From Collinsella aerofaciens (GTDB lineage Bacteria > Actinomycetota > Coriobacteriia > Coriobacteriales > Coriobacteriaceae), in NCBI RefSeq assembly GCF_902364355.1, contig NZ_CABJDK010000002.1, positions 1-64,000 of the forward strand: a stretch of 64,000 nucleotides of DNA. The letters are read 5' to 3'. The notes under the pieces were generated by a model. That model did not search any database and was not told where the DNA came from. It saw only the letters and a list, made by a program, of their open reading frames with translations. Shown here one piece after another: positions 35,335-43,083 of this stretch (position 1 is the first letter of the stretch; each line of letters begins with the position of its first letter). The position numbers were made by a program, and so were the translations under genes.

Positions 35335-38112
35335 ATGATTCTCAACGGACCGGGGATTAGTTACACCGAGCCCGATATCGGCGTGGAGTTTGTGCCGCCG
35401 CTGCCGGAGCATCCGCGCGAGGCAATCGTCAAGCTGTGCGAGCACTGCACCAACCGTCTGCTGCATCGCGACGAGCTGCTGGGCTACGAGTACTGGTCGT
35501 TTGCCGAGGCCGCAACCGACGAGCAGGCCGAAGTGCTCTGCAAGATGAAGATGCGTCGTCCCTATACGCTGCCCGAGATGGTCAAGCTCACCGGCATGCC
35601 CGAGGCCGATATCGAGAAGATGCTCGACGACATGAGCTACACGGGTCTGCTCGAGTACAACTGGGAAAACCCCGAGCGCGCCAAGCAGTGGGTACTGCCC
35701 ATGCTGGTGCCGGGTTCCGCCGAGTTCCTCAACATGCGCGTGAGCCAGCTCGAGGAGCATCCGGTCTATGCCAAGTTCTTTGAGCAGGCGTCCAAGGGGC
35801 CGCTGTCCCGCGCCACGCCGATGGTGCCGCCCGGAGGCGCCGGTATCGGCATGCACGTCATTCCGGTCGAGAAGGCCATCGACGCCGCAAGCACCTCGGT
35901 GCCTATTGAGCATATCGAGCATTGGCTCGACAAATACGAGGGTAAGTATGCCGCTAGCACCTGCAGCTGCCGCGCGAGCCGTCGCGTGATGGGTGAGGGC
36001 TGCGCCGACGACCCGGCCGATTGGTGCATCGCCGTGGGCGATATGGCCGACTACGTGGTCGAGACCGATCGTGGCCATTACGTGACCCGCGACGAGGTTT
36101 ACGACATCCTGCGCCAGGCCGAGGACAACGGCTTTGTGCACCAGATCACCAACATTGACGGTGAGAACAAAATCTTCGCCATCTGCAACTGCAACGTCAA
36201 CGTGTGCTACGCCCTGCGCACCTCGCAGCTGTTCAACACGCCCAACCTGTCGCGCTCGGCCTATGTCGCCAAGGTCGAGAAGGACAAGTGCGTGGCCTGC
36301 GGTCGCTGCGTTGAGGTGTGCCCGGCCGGTGCCGCCAAGCTCGGCCAGAAGCTCTGCAGCAAAAAGGCCGGCGGCAAGGTGCCCGAGTATCCGCGCCAGG
36401 AGCTGCCCGATGCCACCAAGTGGGACCACACCAAGTGGTCGCCCAACTACCGCAACGACAACCGCATCGAGACGCATGAGTCCGGCACGGCGCCCTGCAA
36501 GACGGCCTGCCCCGCGCACGTTGCCGTTCAGGGCTATCTGAAGCTCGCGGCGCAGGGCCGCTATGACGAGGCACTGGCACTCATCAAGCGCGAGAACCCG
36601 CTGCCCGCTATCTGCGGCCGTGTGTGCAACCGCCGCTGTGAGGATGCCTGCACCCGCGGTCGTGTGGACGCCGCCGTGGCTATCGACGAAGTCAAGAAGT
36701 TTATCGCCCAGCGCGATCTGGACGCTGCGACCCGCTACGTCCCGCCCGTGGTGACGCCGACGCGCGCTGGCGGCTTCGACCAGAAGATTGCCATCATCGG
36801 TGCCGGCCCGGCCGGTCTGTCCTGCGCTTTCTATCTTGCCGAGAAGGGCTACAAGCCCGTCGTGTTCGAGAAAAACGAGCGCCCGGGTGGCATGCTCACC
36901 TACGGCATTCCCAGCTTTAAGCTGCAGAAGGATGTTATCGAGGCCGAGGTCGAGATCATTCGCCTGATGGGTGCCGAGTTCCGCTATGGCGTGGAAGTCG
37001 GCCGTGACGTGACGCTCGATGAGCTGCGCACGCAGGGTTTTAAGGCCTTCTACGTGGCTATTGGCTGCCAGGGCGGCCGCCTTGCCGACATTCCGGGCGA
37101 GGACGCCGAGGGTGTGACCGTGGCCGTCGACTTTTTGCGCGAGGTCAACAGCGGCAAGATTGACGCGCTGCCCGGCCGCACCATCGTGGTGGGCGGCGGC
37201 AACGTGGCCATCGACGTTGCCCGCAACGCCTGCCGTCTGGGTTCCGAGCACGTTGAGATGTTCTGCCTGGAGAGCGAGGCACAGATGCCCGCCAGCGAGG
37301 AAGAGCGTCGCGAGGCCATCGAGGACGGCGCGCACATCAGCTGCGGTTGGGGTCCCAAGGAGGTCCACCTGGACGAGGCCGGTCGTGTGTGCGGTATCAC
37401 CTTCAAGCGCTGCACGCGTGTCTTTGACGACGAAGGCCGTTTTGCGCCCGAGTACGACGAGAACGATCTACGCCGTGTCGATGCTGACCGTGTCGTCATG
37501 TCCATCGGCCAGTCCATCGTGTGGGGCGACCTGCTGGCTGGCTCCAAGGTGGAGCTTGGCCGTGGTCAGGGTGCCCTTGCCGATCCCCAGACCTACCAGA
37601 CCGCCGAACCCGACATCTTTGTGGGTGGTGACGTCTACACCGGTCCCAGCTTCGCCATCGACGCTATCGCCGCCGGTCACGAGGCTGCGGTGTCCATCCA
37701 CCGCTTTGTGCAGCCGGGCTCCACGCTCACCATCGGCCGCAACCAGCGCCGCTACGCCGCGCTCGACCGCGACGATGTCGTGATCGAGAGCTATGACAAC
37801 GCGAGCCGTGAGGTTGCCCACGTGGACCACGAGCGCGAGAAGGCCGCGCCCTTCAGCGAGTACGTCGAGACCTTTACCGAAGAGCAGGTGCGCGCCGAGA
37901 CCGCCCGTTGCCTTGGCTGCGGTGCCTCAATCGTCGACCCCAACAAGTGCATCGGCTGCGGCCTGTGCACCACCAAGTGCGCGTTCGATGCCATCCATCT
38001 GGATCGCGATCGCCCCGAGTGCTCCACGATGGTCAAATACGAGCAAAAGCTCCCGAGCCTTGGCAAGTATGCTTTAAAGCGTGCAATCAAAATCAAGTTC
38101 GGTCGTAAATAG
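35335..38112 (+). CDS. Iron-sulfur flavoprotein, GltD/NfnB-like NAD(P)-dependent oxidoreductase (925 aa)
   Basis: A multidomain electron-transfer enzyme. Residues 1-300: a unique segment with a winged-helix-like part (TLPEMVKLTGMPEADIEKMLDDM) and a cysteine cluster (TCSCRASRRVMGEGC, ICNCNVNVCYA). About 320: a ferredoxin motif CVACGRCVEVCPAG. About 390-480: the GltD-type helical Fe-S domain (CKTACPAHVAVQGYL, CGRVCNRRCEDAC). About 487: FAD site GAGPAGLSCAFYLAE. About 621: NAD(P) site VVGGGNVAIDVAR. C-terminal CLGCG and CIGCGLCTTKC give one or two more clusters. ATG at 35335 has GAAGGGA; a frame open upstream to 35002 overlaps the TetR gene. Electron partner unknown; hypA follows. Confidence 0.85.
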   Translation: MILNGPGISYTEPDIGVEFVPPLPEHPREAIVKLCEHCTNRLLHRDELLGYEYWSFAEAATDEQAEVLCKMKMRRPYTLPEMVKLTGMPEADIEKMLDDMSYTGLLEYNWENPERAKQWVLPMLVPGSAEFLNMRVSQLEEHPVYAKFFEQASKGPLSRATPMVPPGGAGIGMHVIPVEKAIDAASTSVPIEHIEHWLDKYEGKYAASTCSCRASRRVMGEGCADDPADWCIAVGDMADYVVETDRGHYVTRDEVYDILRQAEDNGFVHQITNIDGENKIFAICNCNVNVCYALRTSQLFNTPNLSRSAYVAKVEKDKCVACGRCVEVCPAGAAKLGQKLCSKKAGGKVPEYPRQELPDATKWDHTKWSPNYRNDNRIETHESGTAPCKTACPAHVAVQGYLKLAAQGRYDEALALIKRENPLPAICGRVCNRRCEDACTRGRVDAAVAIDEVKKFIAQRDLDAATRYVPPVVTPTRAGGFDQKIAIIGAGPAGLSCAFYLAEKGYKPVVFEKNERPGGMLTYGIPSFKLQKDVIEAEVEIIRLMGAEFRYGVEVGRDVTLDELRTQGFKAFYVAIGCQGGRLADIPGEDAEGVTVAVDFLREVNSGKIDALPGRTIVVGGGNVAIDVARNACRLGSEHVEMFCLESEAQMPASEEERREAIEDGAHISCGWGPKEVHLDEAGRVCGITFKRCTRVFDDEGRFAPEYDENDLRRVDADRVVMSIGQSIVWGDLLAGSKVELGRGQGALADPQTYQTAEPDIFVGGDVYTGPSFAIDAIAAGHEAAVSIHRFVQPGSTLTIGRNQRRYAALDRDDVVIESYDNASREVAHVDHEREKAAPFSEYVETFTEEQVRAETARCLGCGASIVDPNKCIGCGLCTTKCAFDAIHLDRDRPECSTMVKYEQKLPSLGKYALKRAIKIKFGRK

Positions 38113-38127
38113 GTAACCATGGCGGGT

Positions 38128-38163
38128 AAGGGGACGGCGCAGACTAGATTTCGCCGTCCCCTT
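38128..38163. repeat. GGGGACGG hairpin between the flavoprotein gene and hypA
   Basis: 12-bp arms (38128-38139 and 38152-38163, AAGGGGACGGCG) with a 12-nt loop, 15 bp after the stop. A member of the GGGAC palindrome family that could also act as a terminator or attenuator for hypA. Confidence 0.65.
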
Positions 38164-38208
38164 GCTTTGAGTTTGCATCGCATCAACCGTTGTTGAAAGG
38201 TTTCTACC

Positions 38209-38637
38209 TTGCATGAATTGGGAATCGTTTATCACATTATTCGCGATGTTGAGAACGTGGCGCGCGCCAATGGCGTGCGTCGCGTTTCGAGCGTCACGCT
38301 GCTGCTGGGCGAGGTCTCGGGCGTCGTTCCCGACTTGCTGCTCGACGCTTGGCGCTGGGCGGCAGATAAAAAGTCCATCACGCAGGGCGCGGAGCTTATC
38401 GTGGAGCCCGTCGAGGCCGTGACGCATTGCGAGGCGTGCGGCCGCGACTATGCGACAGTCGAGCACGGCAAGACCTGCCCCCATTGCGGCAGTGGCGATA
38501 CCTATTTGCTCCAGGGCCAAGAGGTCATGATCAAGCAGATCGAGACCCCCGACGAGGACCCGGCAGACGCTGCCCCCGACGGCCCCTCTGACGCCCCCGA
38601 CGCCGTCGACGCCGCTAACCCTCTCCACATCGTCTAG
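38209..38637 (+). CDS. hypA: Hydrogenase nickel-incorporation protein HypA (142 aa)
   Basis: HypA delivers Ni to the [NiFe] hydrogenase large subunit. The protein must begin Met-His-Glu because His2 is a nickel ligand; the TTG at 38209 gives MHELGIVYHII, with GAAAGG upstream, so a TTG start is chosen. The zinc site is CEACGRDY and CPHCGSG. The core is 115 residues, as usual, followed by an extra acidic tail (EDPADAAPDGPSDAPDAVDAA). It is about 31 kb from hypFCDE; hypB is not seen in the window. Confidence 0.94.
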   Translation: MHELGIVYHIIRDVENVARANGVRRVSSVTLLLGEVSGVVPDLLLDAWRWAADKKSITQGAELIVEPVEAVTHCEACGRDYATVEHGKTCPHCGSGDTYLLQGQEVMIKQIETPDEDPADAAPDGPSDAPDAVDAANPLHIV

Positions 38638-38641
38638 CCCC

Positions 38642-38697
38642 TAGTCGTTGGGGACGTTCTTGTTTGACTAGTCGTTTAAGAACGTCCCCAACGACTA
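38642..38697. repeat. GGGGACGTTC palindrome after hypA
   Basis: 20-bp perfect arms (38642-38661 and 38678-38697; core GTCGTTGGGGACGTTCTT) with a 16-nt loop, beginning 4 bp after the hypA stop. Confidence 0.85.
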
Positions 38698-38740
38698 CTT
38701 GCGCTAGAGCATAAGTTATACAATTAGTCAAGTTATGTCT

Positions 38741-38967
38741 GTTTAAACAAAATAGCGGCACGCAGGCGCATTGGGATTAACCTAAAAGCGGCGTTAATGA
38801 ACAGCGTGTCTGTATATATCTGTGGAAGTAATTGGGAAATCACGTTTTAGTAGGCAATGAGCTGTAAATCAGCAACGTAATCAATTTGTAACAAACTTAG
38901 ACGTTTAAACAAATAATGCAACCGTTTGCGAATTTAGCTATAAATCCACAAGGCGAACAGGTATACT
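38741..38967 (+). promoter_or_regulatory. Leader of the PTS operon with repeated GTTTAAACAAA
   Basis: GTTTAAACAA occurs at 38741-38750 and again at 38903-38912, both followed by (A)ATA(A/G). This AT-rich region (38698-39014) has no ORF. TATACT at 38962-38967 is a candidate -10 without a good -35. The two palindromic octamers are plausible binding sites for a PTS regulator; none is encoded nearby. Confidence 0.4.
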
Positions 38968-39014
38968 CCATTATTGTCGTGTAGGAAATACGTAGACAAA
39001 AAGGAGGTTATGTG

Positions 39015-40004
39015 ATGGTAAGTATTGTTCTTGCTAGCCATGGTGACTTGGCGGCTGGAATCAAGCAGACGGGCTCGATGGTCTTTGGCGATCAGCCGTC
39101 TGTAGCCGTGGTCTCGCTCGAGCCGAGCATGGGCCCCGACGACTTCCGTGCCAAGGTCGAGGAAGCAGTCGCTTCCTTCGAGGACCAGGAGCAGGTGCTC
39201 TTCCTCGTTGATCTGTGGGGCGGCACGCCCTTCAACCAGATCAGCGGTCTCATCGAGGGCCATGATTCCTGGGCTATCGTCACCGGTGTCAACCTGCCTA
39301 TGCTCATCGAGGCATATTCGCAGCGCTTTGACGCAAAGAACACTGCACATGCGATCGCAAAACATCTCGTGACTGAGGCTAAGGCCGGCGTGCGCGTCAA
39401 GCCCGAGTCTCTGGAGCCCGAGGAGAAGAAGCCGGCTGCGGCCGCCGCTGCTCCTGCAGGCGCCATCCCTCCGGGAACGGTCATCGGCGACGGGCACATC
39501 AAGATCGCCCACGTCCGTATCGACACCCGTCTGCTTCATGGTCAGGTGGCCACCACGTGGACCAAGCAGATCAACCCCAACCGCATCATCGTGGTTTCCG
39601 ACGGCGTTGCTCACGACGAGCTCCGCAAGACCATGATCGAGCAGGCTGCCCCTCCGGGAGTTCATGCCAACGTCGTGCCCATCAAGAAGATGGCCGAGGT
39701 CGTCAAGGACACGCGCTTTGGTGACACCAAGGCCATGCTGCTTTTCGAGAACCCGCAGGATCTGCTCAGGGCCATCGAGGCCGGCGTCGACATCAAGGAA
39801 GCCAACATCGGTTCCATGGCCCACTCCAAGGGCAAGGTCGTCGTCACCAACGCTGTCGCTATGGGCGATGACGATGTCAAGACCATCGAGGCTCTCAAGG
39901 CCAAGGGCGTCAAGTTCGAGGTCCGCAAGGTTCCTTCGGATTCCTCCGAGGATCTCGACGCCATGTTGAAGAAAGCAAAGGCCGAACTGGCCGCTCAAGC
40001 ATAG
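39015..40004 (+). CDS. PTS mannose-family IIAB protein (329 aa)
   Basis: Cytosolic phosphotransfer subunit. IIA domain (residues 1-125): phospho-His9 in LASHGDLAAG and DLWGGTPFNQ. A flexible Ala/Pro/Lys linker (about 134-155) leads to IIB, with the phospho-His in RIDTRLLHGQVATTW (about residue 175). The ATG at 39015 has AAGGAGG at ideal spacing; the GTG one codon before is less likely. The substrate may be mannose, glucose, fructose or an amino sugar. First gene of the IIAB-IIC-IID operon. Confidence 0.94.
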   Translation: MVSIVLASHGDLAAGIKQTGSMVFGDQPSVAVVSLEPSMGPDDFRAKVEEAVASFEDQEQVLFLVDLWGGTPFNQISGLIEGHDSWAIVTGVNLPMLIEAYSQRFDAKNTAHAIAKHLVTEAKAGVRVKPESLEPEEKKPAAAAAAPAGAIPPGTVIGDGHIKIAHVRIDTRLLHGQVATTWTKQINPNRIIVVSDGVAHDELRKTMIEQAAPPGVHANVVPIKKMAEVVKDTRFGDTKAMLLFENPQDLLRAIEAGVDIKEANIGSMAHSKGKVVVTNAVAMGDDDVKTIEALKAKGVKFEVRKVPSDSSEDLDAMLKKAKAELAAQA

Positions 40005-40022
40005 TAAAGGAGGGTCCGATAC

Positions 40023-40841
40023 ATGTCTGCAATCACTATTCTGCTTGTTGCGATTGTCGCGTTGCTTGCCGGTATGGAAGGCATTCTGGATGAGTTCCAG
40101 TTCCATCAGCCGCTCGTGGCATGCACGCTTATCGGTCTCGTAACCGGTCACCTTCAGGAGGGCATCCTCCTGGGCGGTTCGCTCCAGATGATGGCCCTTG
40201 GCTGGGCTAACGTCGGCGCCGCCGTCGCGCCTGACGCCGCTCTGGCCTCGGTCGCTTCTTCGATCATCATGGTGCTCGCCCTCAACGGTGGCGCCACCGA
40301 TTCGGCCAAGGCCGTTACCGCCGCCATCGCCGTCGCCGTCCCGCTGTCGGTCGCTGGTCTGTTCCTGACCATGATCTGCCGTACCCTGGCTACCGCTATG
40401 GTTCACGGCATGGACGCCTGCGCCGAGAAGGGCGACTTCGCCGGCATCGAGCGTTGGCAGTACGCCGGCATCCTCATGCAGGGTGTTCGTATCGCCATCC
40501 CGGCAGTACTTCTGTGCATCATCCCGGCCGAGGCTGTTACCAACGCGCTTAACGCTATGCCCGATTGGCTGTCCGGCGGCATGGCTGTCGGCGGCGGCAT
40601 GGTCGCTTCCGTCGGTTACGCCATGGTCATCAACATGATGGCCACCAAGGAGACCTGGCCGTTCTTCATCCTCGGCTTTGTCCTTGCTGCCATCCCTCAG
40701 CTCACGCTGATCGCCCTTGGCCTCATCGGCATCTCCCTTGCCCTCATCTACCTTGGCCTTAAGGATCTGGCCAAGCAGGGTGGCGGCATGGGCGGTGGCT
40801 CCGGTGACCCGCTCGGCGACATTCTGAACGATTACGAGTAG
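40023..40841 (+). CDS. PTS mannose-family IIC permease (272 aa)
   Basis: Membrane channel subunit. Several membrane segments; the IIC signature DEFQFHQPLVACTLIGLVTGHLQEG comes early (residues 25-48), followed by LGGSLQMMALGWANVGAAVAPDA. Length normal. AGGAGG is 9 nt before the ATG and the gene starts 18 bp after IIAB. Confidence 0.95.
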   Translation: MSAITILLVAIVALLAGMEGILDEFQFHQPLVACTLIGLVTGHLQEGILLGGSLQMMALGWANVGAAVAPDAALASVASSIIMVLALNGGATDSAKAVTAAIAVAVPLSVAGLFLTMICRTLATAMVHGMDACAEKGDFAGIERWQYAGILMQGVRIAIPAVLLCIIPAEAVTNALNAMPDWLSGGMAVGGGMVASVGYAMVINMMATKETWPFFILGFVLAAIPQLTLIALGLIGISLALIYLGLKDLAKQGGGMGGGSGDPLGDILNDYE

Positions 40842-40857
40842 GAGGGGAGTGATACAT

Positions 40858-41778
40858 ATGGCAGAGAACAAGATTCAGCTCACCAAGGCTGACCGTAAGA
40901 AGGTTTGCTTCCGTCATCAGTTCCTTCAGGGCTCGTGGAACTACGAGCGTATGCAGAACGGCGGCTGGTGCTTCGCAATGATCCCTGCGATCAAGAAGCT
41001 CTACACCAGCAAGGATGACCAGATTGCCGCTCTTAAGCGCCACCTGGAGTTCTATAACACCCACCCCTATGTTTCCGCCCCCGTCATTGGCGTTACCCTC
41101 GCCCTCGAGGAGGAGCGCGCCAACGGTGCTCCGATTGACGACGTCGCCATTCAGGGCGTCAAGGTCGGTATGATGGGCCCGCTCGCCGGCGTCGGCGACC
41201 CCGCCTTCTGGTTCACCCTTCGCCCGATTCTGGGTGCACTGGGCGCTTCCCTGGCCCTGTCCGGCAGCATCGCCGGTCCGCTGCTGTTCTTCTTCGCGTG
41301 GAACATCATCCGTTACGCCTTCCTGTGGTACACGCAGGAGTTTGGCTACAAGGTCGGCTCCTCCATCGCCAAGGACCTCTCCGGCGGTCTGATGGGCAAG
41401 GTCACCGAGGGTGCTTCCATCCTGGGTATGTTCATCATCGGCGCCCTGGTCGAGCGCTGGGTGTCCATCTCCTTCACCCCGGTCGTCTCCAAGGTCACGC
41501 AGTCCGCTGGCGCCTATATCGACTGGGCCAACCTGCCCGCCGGTTCTGAGGGCATCAAGCAGGCATTGACGATGTACAGCTCTGTCGGTGCCAACGCACT
41601 CGACCCGGTGAAGGTCACCACGCTTCAGGCCAACCTCGATCAGCTCATCCCCGGCCTTGCCGCCGTGTGCCTGACCCTTCTGGTCTGCAAGCTCCTCAAG
41701 AAGAAGGTCAGCCCGATCGTCATCATCCTGGCTCTCTTCGCCGTCGGCATCATCGGTCGCGTCTGCGGCTTCATGTAA
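40858..41778 (+). CDS. PTS mannose-family IID permease (306 aa)
   Basis: Second membrane subunit. N-terminal soluble part with FRHQFLQGSWNYERMQNGGWCFAMIPA, the DDVAIQGVKVGMMGPLAGVGDPAFW loop, then C-terminal membrane helices (LLFFFAWNIIRYAFLWYTQEFGYKVG; AAVCLTLLVCKLLKKK). The ATG at 40858 fits the AGGAGGGG site; a GTG three codons earlier is too close to it. Terminator at 41835. Confidence 0.95.
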   Translation: MAENKIQLTKADRKKVCFRHQFLQGSWNYERMQNGGWCFAMIPAIKKLYTSKDDQIAALKRHLEFYNTHPYVSAPVIGVTLALEEERANGAPIDDVAIQGVKVGMMGPLAGVGDPAFWFTLRPILGALGASLALSGSIAGPLLFFFAWNIIRYAFLWYTQEFGYKVGSSIAKDLSGGLMGKVTEGASILGMFIIGALVERWVSISFTPVVSKVTQSAGAYIDWANLPAGSEGIKQALTMYSSVGANALDPVKVTTLQANLDQLIPGLAAVCLTLLVCKLLKKKVSPIVIILALFAVGIIGRVCGFM

Positions 41779-41834
41779 GCACGCTTCGGCTTAAGACCGA
41801 GAGTTGCTAGGCAAGGGCTTTTGAGCCATTGAAA

Positions 41835-41879
41835 CGGACCGCACCCGGTGGGTACACTGGATGCGGTCCGATTGTTTTT
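41835..41879 (+). terminator. Terminator between IID and the DUF956 gene
   Basis: Stem CGGACCGCA (41835-41843) with TGCGGTCCG (41862-41870), then ATTGTTTTTA. It would reduce read-through into the next gene, which starts 20 bp on. Confidence 0.8.
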
Positions 41880-41898
41880 ATTGGAGGGCGAGGCGCGT

Positions 41899-42297
41899 AT
41901 GGCGCAATCTCAGAACAGCACGGTCGATCTGGCAACGCCGGCAACCTGCCTGATGGGGCTTACCAGTCACGGTAACGTGATGGTGGGCAATAAGGCGTTT
42001 GAGTACTATAACGAGCGTAATCCCGAGGATTATATCCAAATCCCGTGGGACGAGGTCGACTATATTGCCGCCGAGGTTTTGCGCGGCACCAAGAAGATTA
42101 CGCGTTTTGCCATCTTCACCAAGGACAACGGTCACTTTACGTTTTCGACGCGCGACGACAAAGAGACGTTGCGCGCGGTCCGCAAGTACGTCGACGAGGA
42201 TAAGCTCGTGCGTTCGCCTGACTTTATCGATGTGACGGCTAAGGGCGCCAAGAGCATCCCCTCCGTTATCAAAAACCTCTTCCACAAAGGCAACTAG
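41899..42297 (+). CDS. manO: DUF956 / ManO-type protein of mannose PTS operons (132 aa)
   Basis: A small cytosolic protein found at the end of Man-family PTS operons; its role is uncertain, possibly regulation. Visible family features: TCLMGLTSHGNVMVGNKAFEYYN (about 17-39), the IQIPWDEVDYIAAEV segment, RFAIFTKDNGHFTFSTRD, and a C-terminal KSIPSVIKNLFHK. Start 41899 has GGAGGGCGAGG; a frame open upstream runs into the terminator. Confidence 0.88.
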   Translation: MAQSQNSTVDLATPATCLMGLTSHGNVMVGNKAFEYYNERNPEDYIQIPWDEVDYIAAEVLRGTKKITRFAIFTKDNGHFTFSTRDDKETLRAVRKYVDEDKLVRSPDFIDVTAKGAKSIPSVIKNLFHKGN

Positions 42298-42322
42298 CCA
42301 TTAAAGAGCGCCCCCCTAAAGT

Positions 42323-42521
42323 GGGACGCGGTTTCCCATGAGGCTCGATCGGGAAAGTGCATCCCGGTTCGAGTGCCGATTGCGGGATGTAGTTTCCGGA
42401 ACGGGCCCGTTTGGGAAACCGTGTCCCGTTTCGAGTCGAAATTCTGGGACACAGTTTCCCAGCGAGGTCCCATGGGGAAAGTCTGACCCAGAATTTGCCT
42501 GGATAGTGGGACGCACTTTCC
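42323..42521. repeat. Alternating 14-mer array 3 (7 units)
   Basis: Units start at 42323(+), 42352(-), 42384(+), 42414(-), 42446(+), 42476(-) and 42508(+), e.g. GGGACGCGGTTTCC, GGAAAGTGCATCCC, GGGACACAGTTTCC. Spacers are 15, 18, 16, 18, 16 and 18 nt. Longest of the three arrays; it fills most of the 300-bp gap between manO and tRNA-Arg. Confidence 0.82.
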
Positions 42522-42602
42522 GGAGGGCTGTTCCACCGCAACTTCGAAGAGTGGGTATACGCTGCATTACAGCGGCGTAAATCTGCTACACTAATACAAC
42601 AT

Positions 42603-42678
42603 GCCTCCGTAGCTCAGGGGATAGAGCACCGCTCTCCTAAAGCGGGTGTCGACGGTTCGAATCCGCCCGGGGGCACCA
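42603..42678 (+). tRNA. tRNA-Arg (anticodon CCT)
   Basis: The acceptor stem GCCTCCG pairs with CGGGGGC (one G-U), followed by ACCA encoded in DNA. The D loop holds AGCTCAGGGGATAGAGC. The anticodon loop CTCCTAA gives CCT (reads AGG). The T loop is TTCGAAT. A terminator hairpin follows at 42690. The 76-nt length is normal. Confidence 0.93.
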
Positions 42679-42689
42679 GAGGAATATCG

Positions 42690-42720
42690 AGCCCGGTACC
42701 GCTATGGTGCCGGGCTCTTC
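42690..42720 (+). terminator. Terminator of tRNA-Arg
   Basis: 11-bp stem AGCCCGGTACC (42690-42700) with GGTGCCGGGCT (42706-42716), followed by CTTCT. Two further copies lie at 42818-42848 and 42943-42976. Confidence 0.75.
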
Positions 42721-42726
42721 TGGTCT

Positions 42727-42976
42727 AAGGGCAGGATTCGGACCGTCGACACCCGCGTCACCAATTTCCCCGCGGGGGGAGTTTTCGAATCCGCCCGGGG
42801 GCACCAGAGATTTGTCGAGCCCGGTACCACCACGGTGCCGGGCTCTTCTGGTCTAAGGGCAGGGTTCGAGCCGTCGACACCCGCGTCACCAATTTCCCGC
42901 GGGGGGGGGTTGAATTCGCCCGGGGGCACCAGAGATTGATCGAGCCCGGTACACCGCCACGGTGCCGGGCTCTTCT
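42727..42976. repeat. Array of inverted and direct tRNA-Arg 3' fragments
   Basis: Inverted copies of the tRNA's variable/T-arm segment (GGGCAGG.TTCG..CCGTCGACACCCGC) lie at 42727-42756 and 42855-42884. Direct copies of the 3' end (CGCCCGGGGGCACCAGAG) lie at 42784-42808 and 42911-42934, each followed by a copy of the terminator hairpin. The unit is about 125-128 bp and alternates minus, plus, minus, plus after the real tRNA. None can form a full tRNA. Confidence 0.8.
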
Positions 42977-42990
42977 GGTTCATGCCATGT

Positions 42991-43031
42991 CAAAAACGAA
43001 GCGCCCGCTTGCTGGGGGAGCAAGCGGGCGC
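42991..43031 (-). terminator. Terminator of the pknB operon
   Basis: 13-bp perfect stem (43001-43013 with 43019-43031, GCGCCCGCTTGCT) followed on the minus strand by TTCGTTTTTG. Ends the minus-strand kinase/SEDS operon. Confidence 0.88.
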
Positions 43032-43083
43032 CTGTGAGTGAATATGTTTGCGGCGAGAGCCGTAATGGGCGGTGGGGTGGCGA

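Noticed and set aside
38752..38780. Sigma-54 promoter for the PTS operon
   Set aside because: GGCACG is followed by CATTGG but the GG-to-GC spacing is not the required 10 bp, and no LevR-type activator is nearby.
42323..42521. CRISPR array
   Set aside because: Units alternate in orientation, are only 14 bp and variable, and no cas gene is present in the window.
42784..42934. Additional tRNA genes after tRNA-Arg
   Set aside because: Only 3' fragments are present; no acceptor 5' strand, D arm or anticodon arm can be built.
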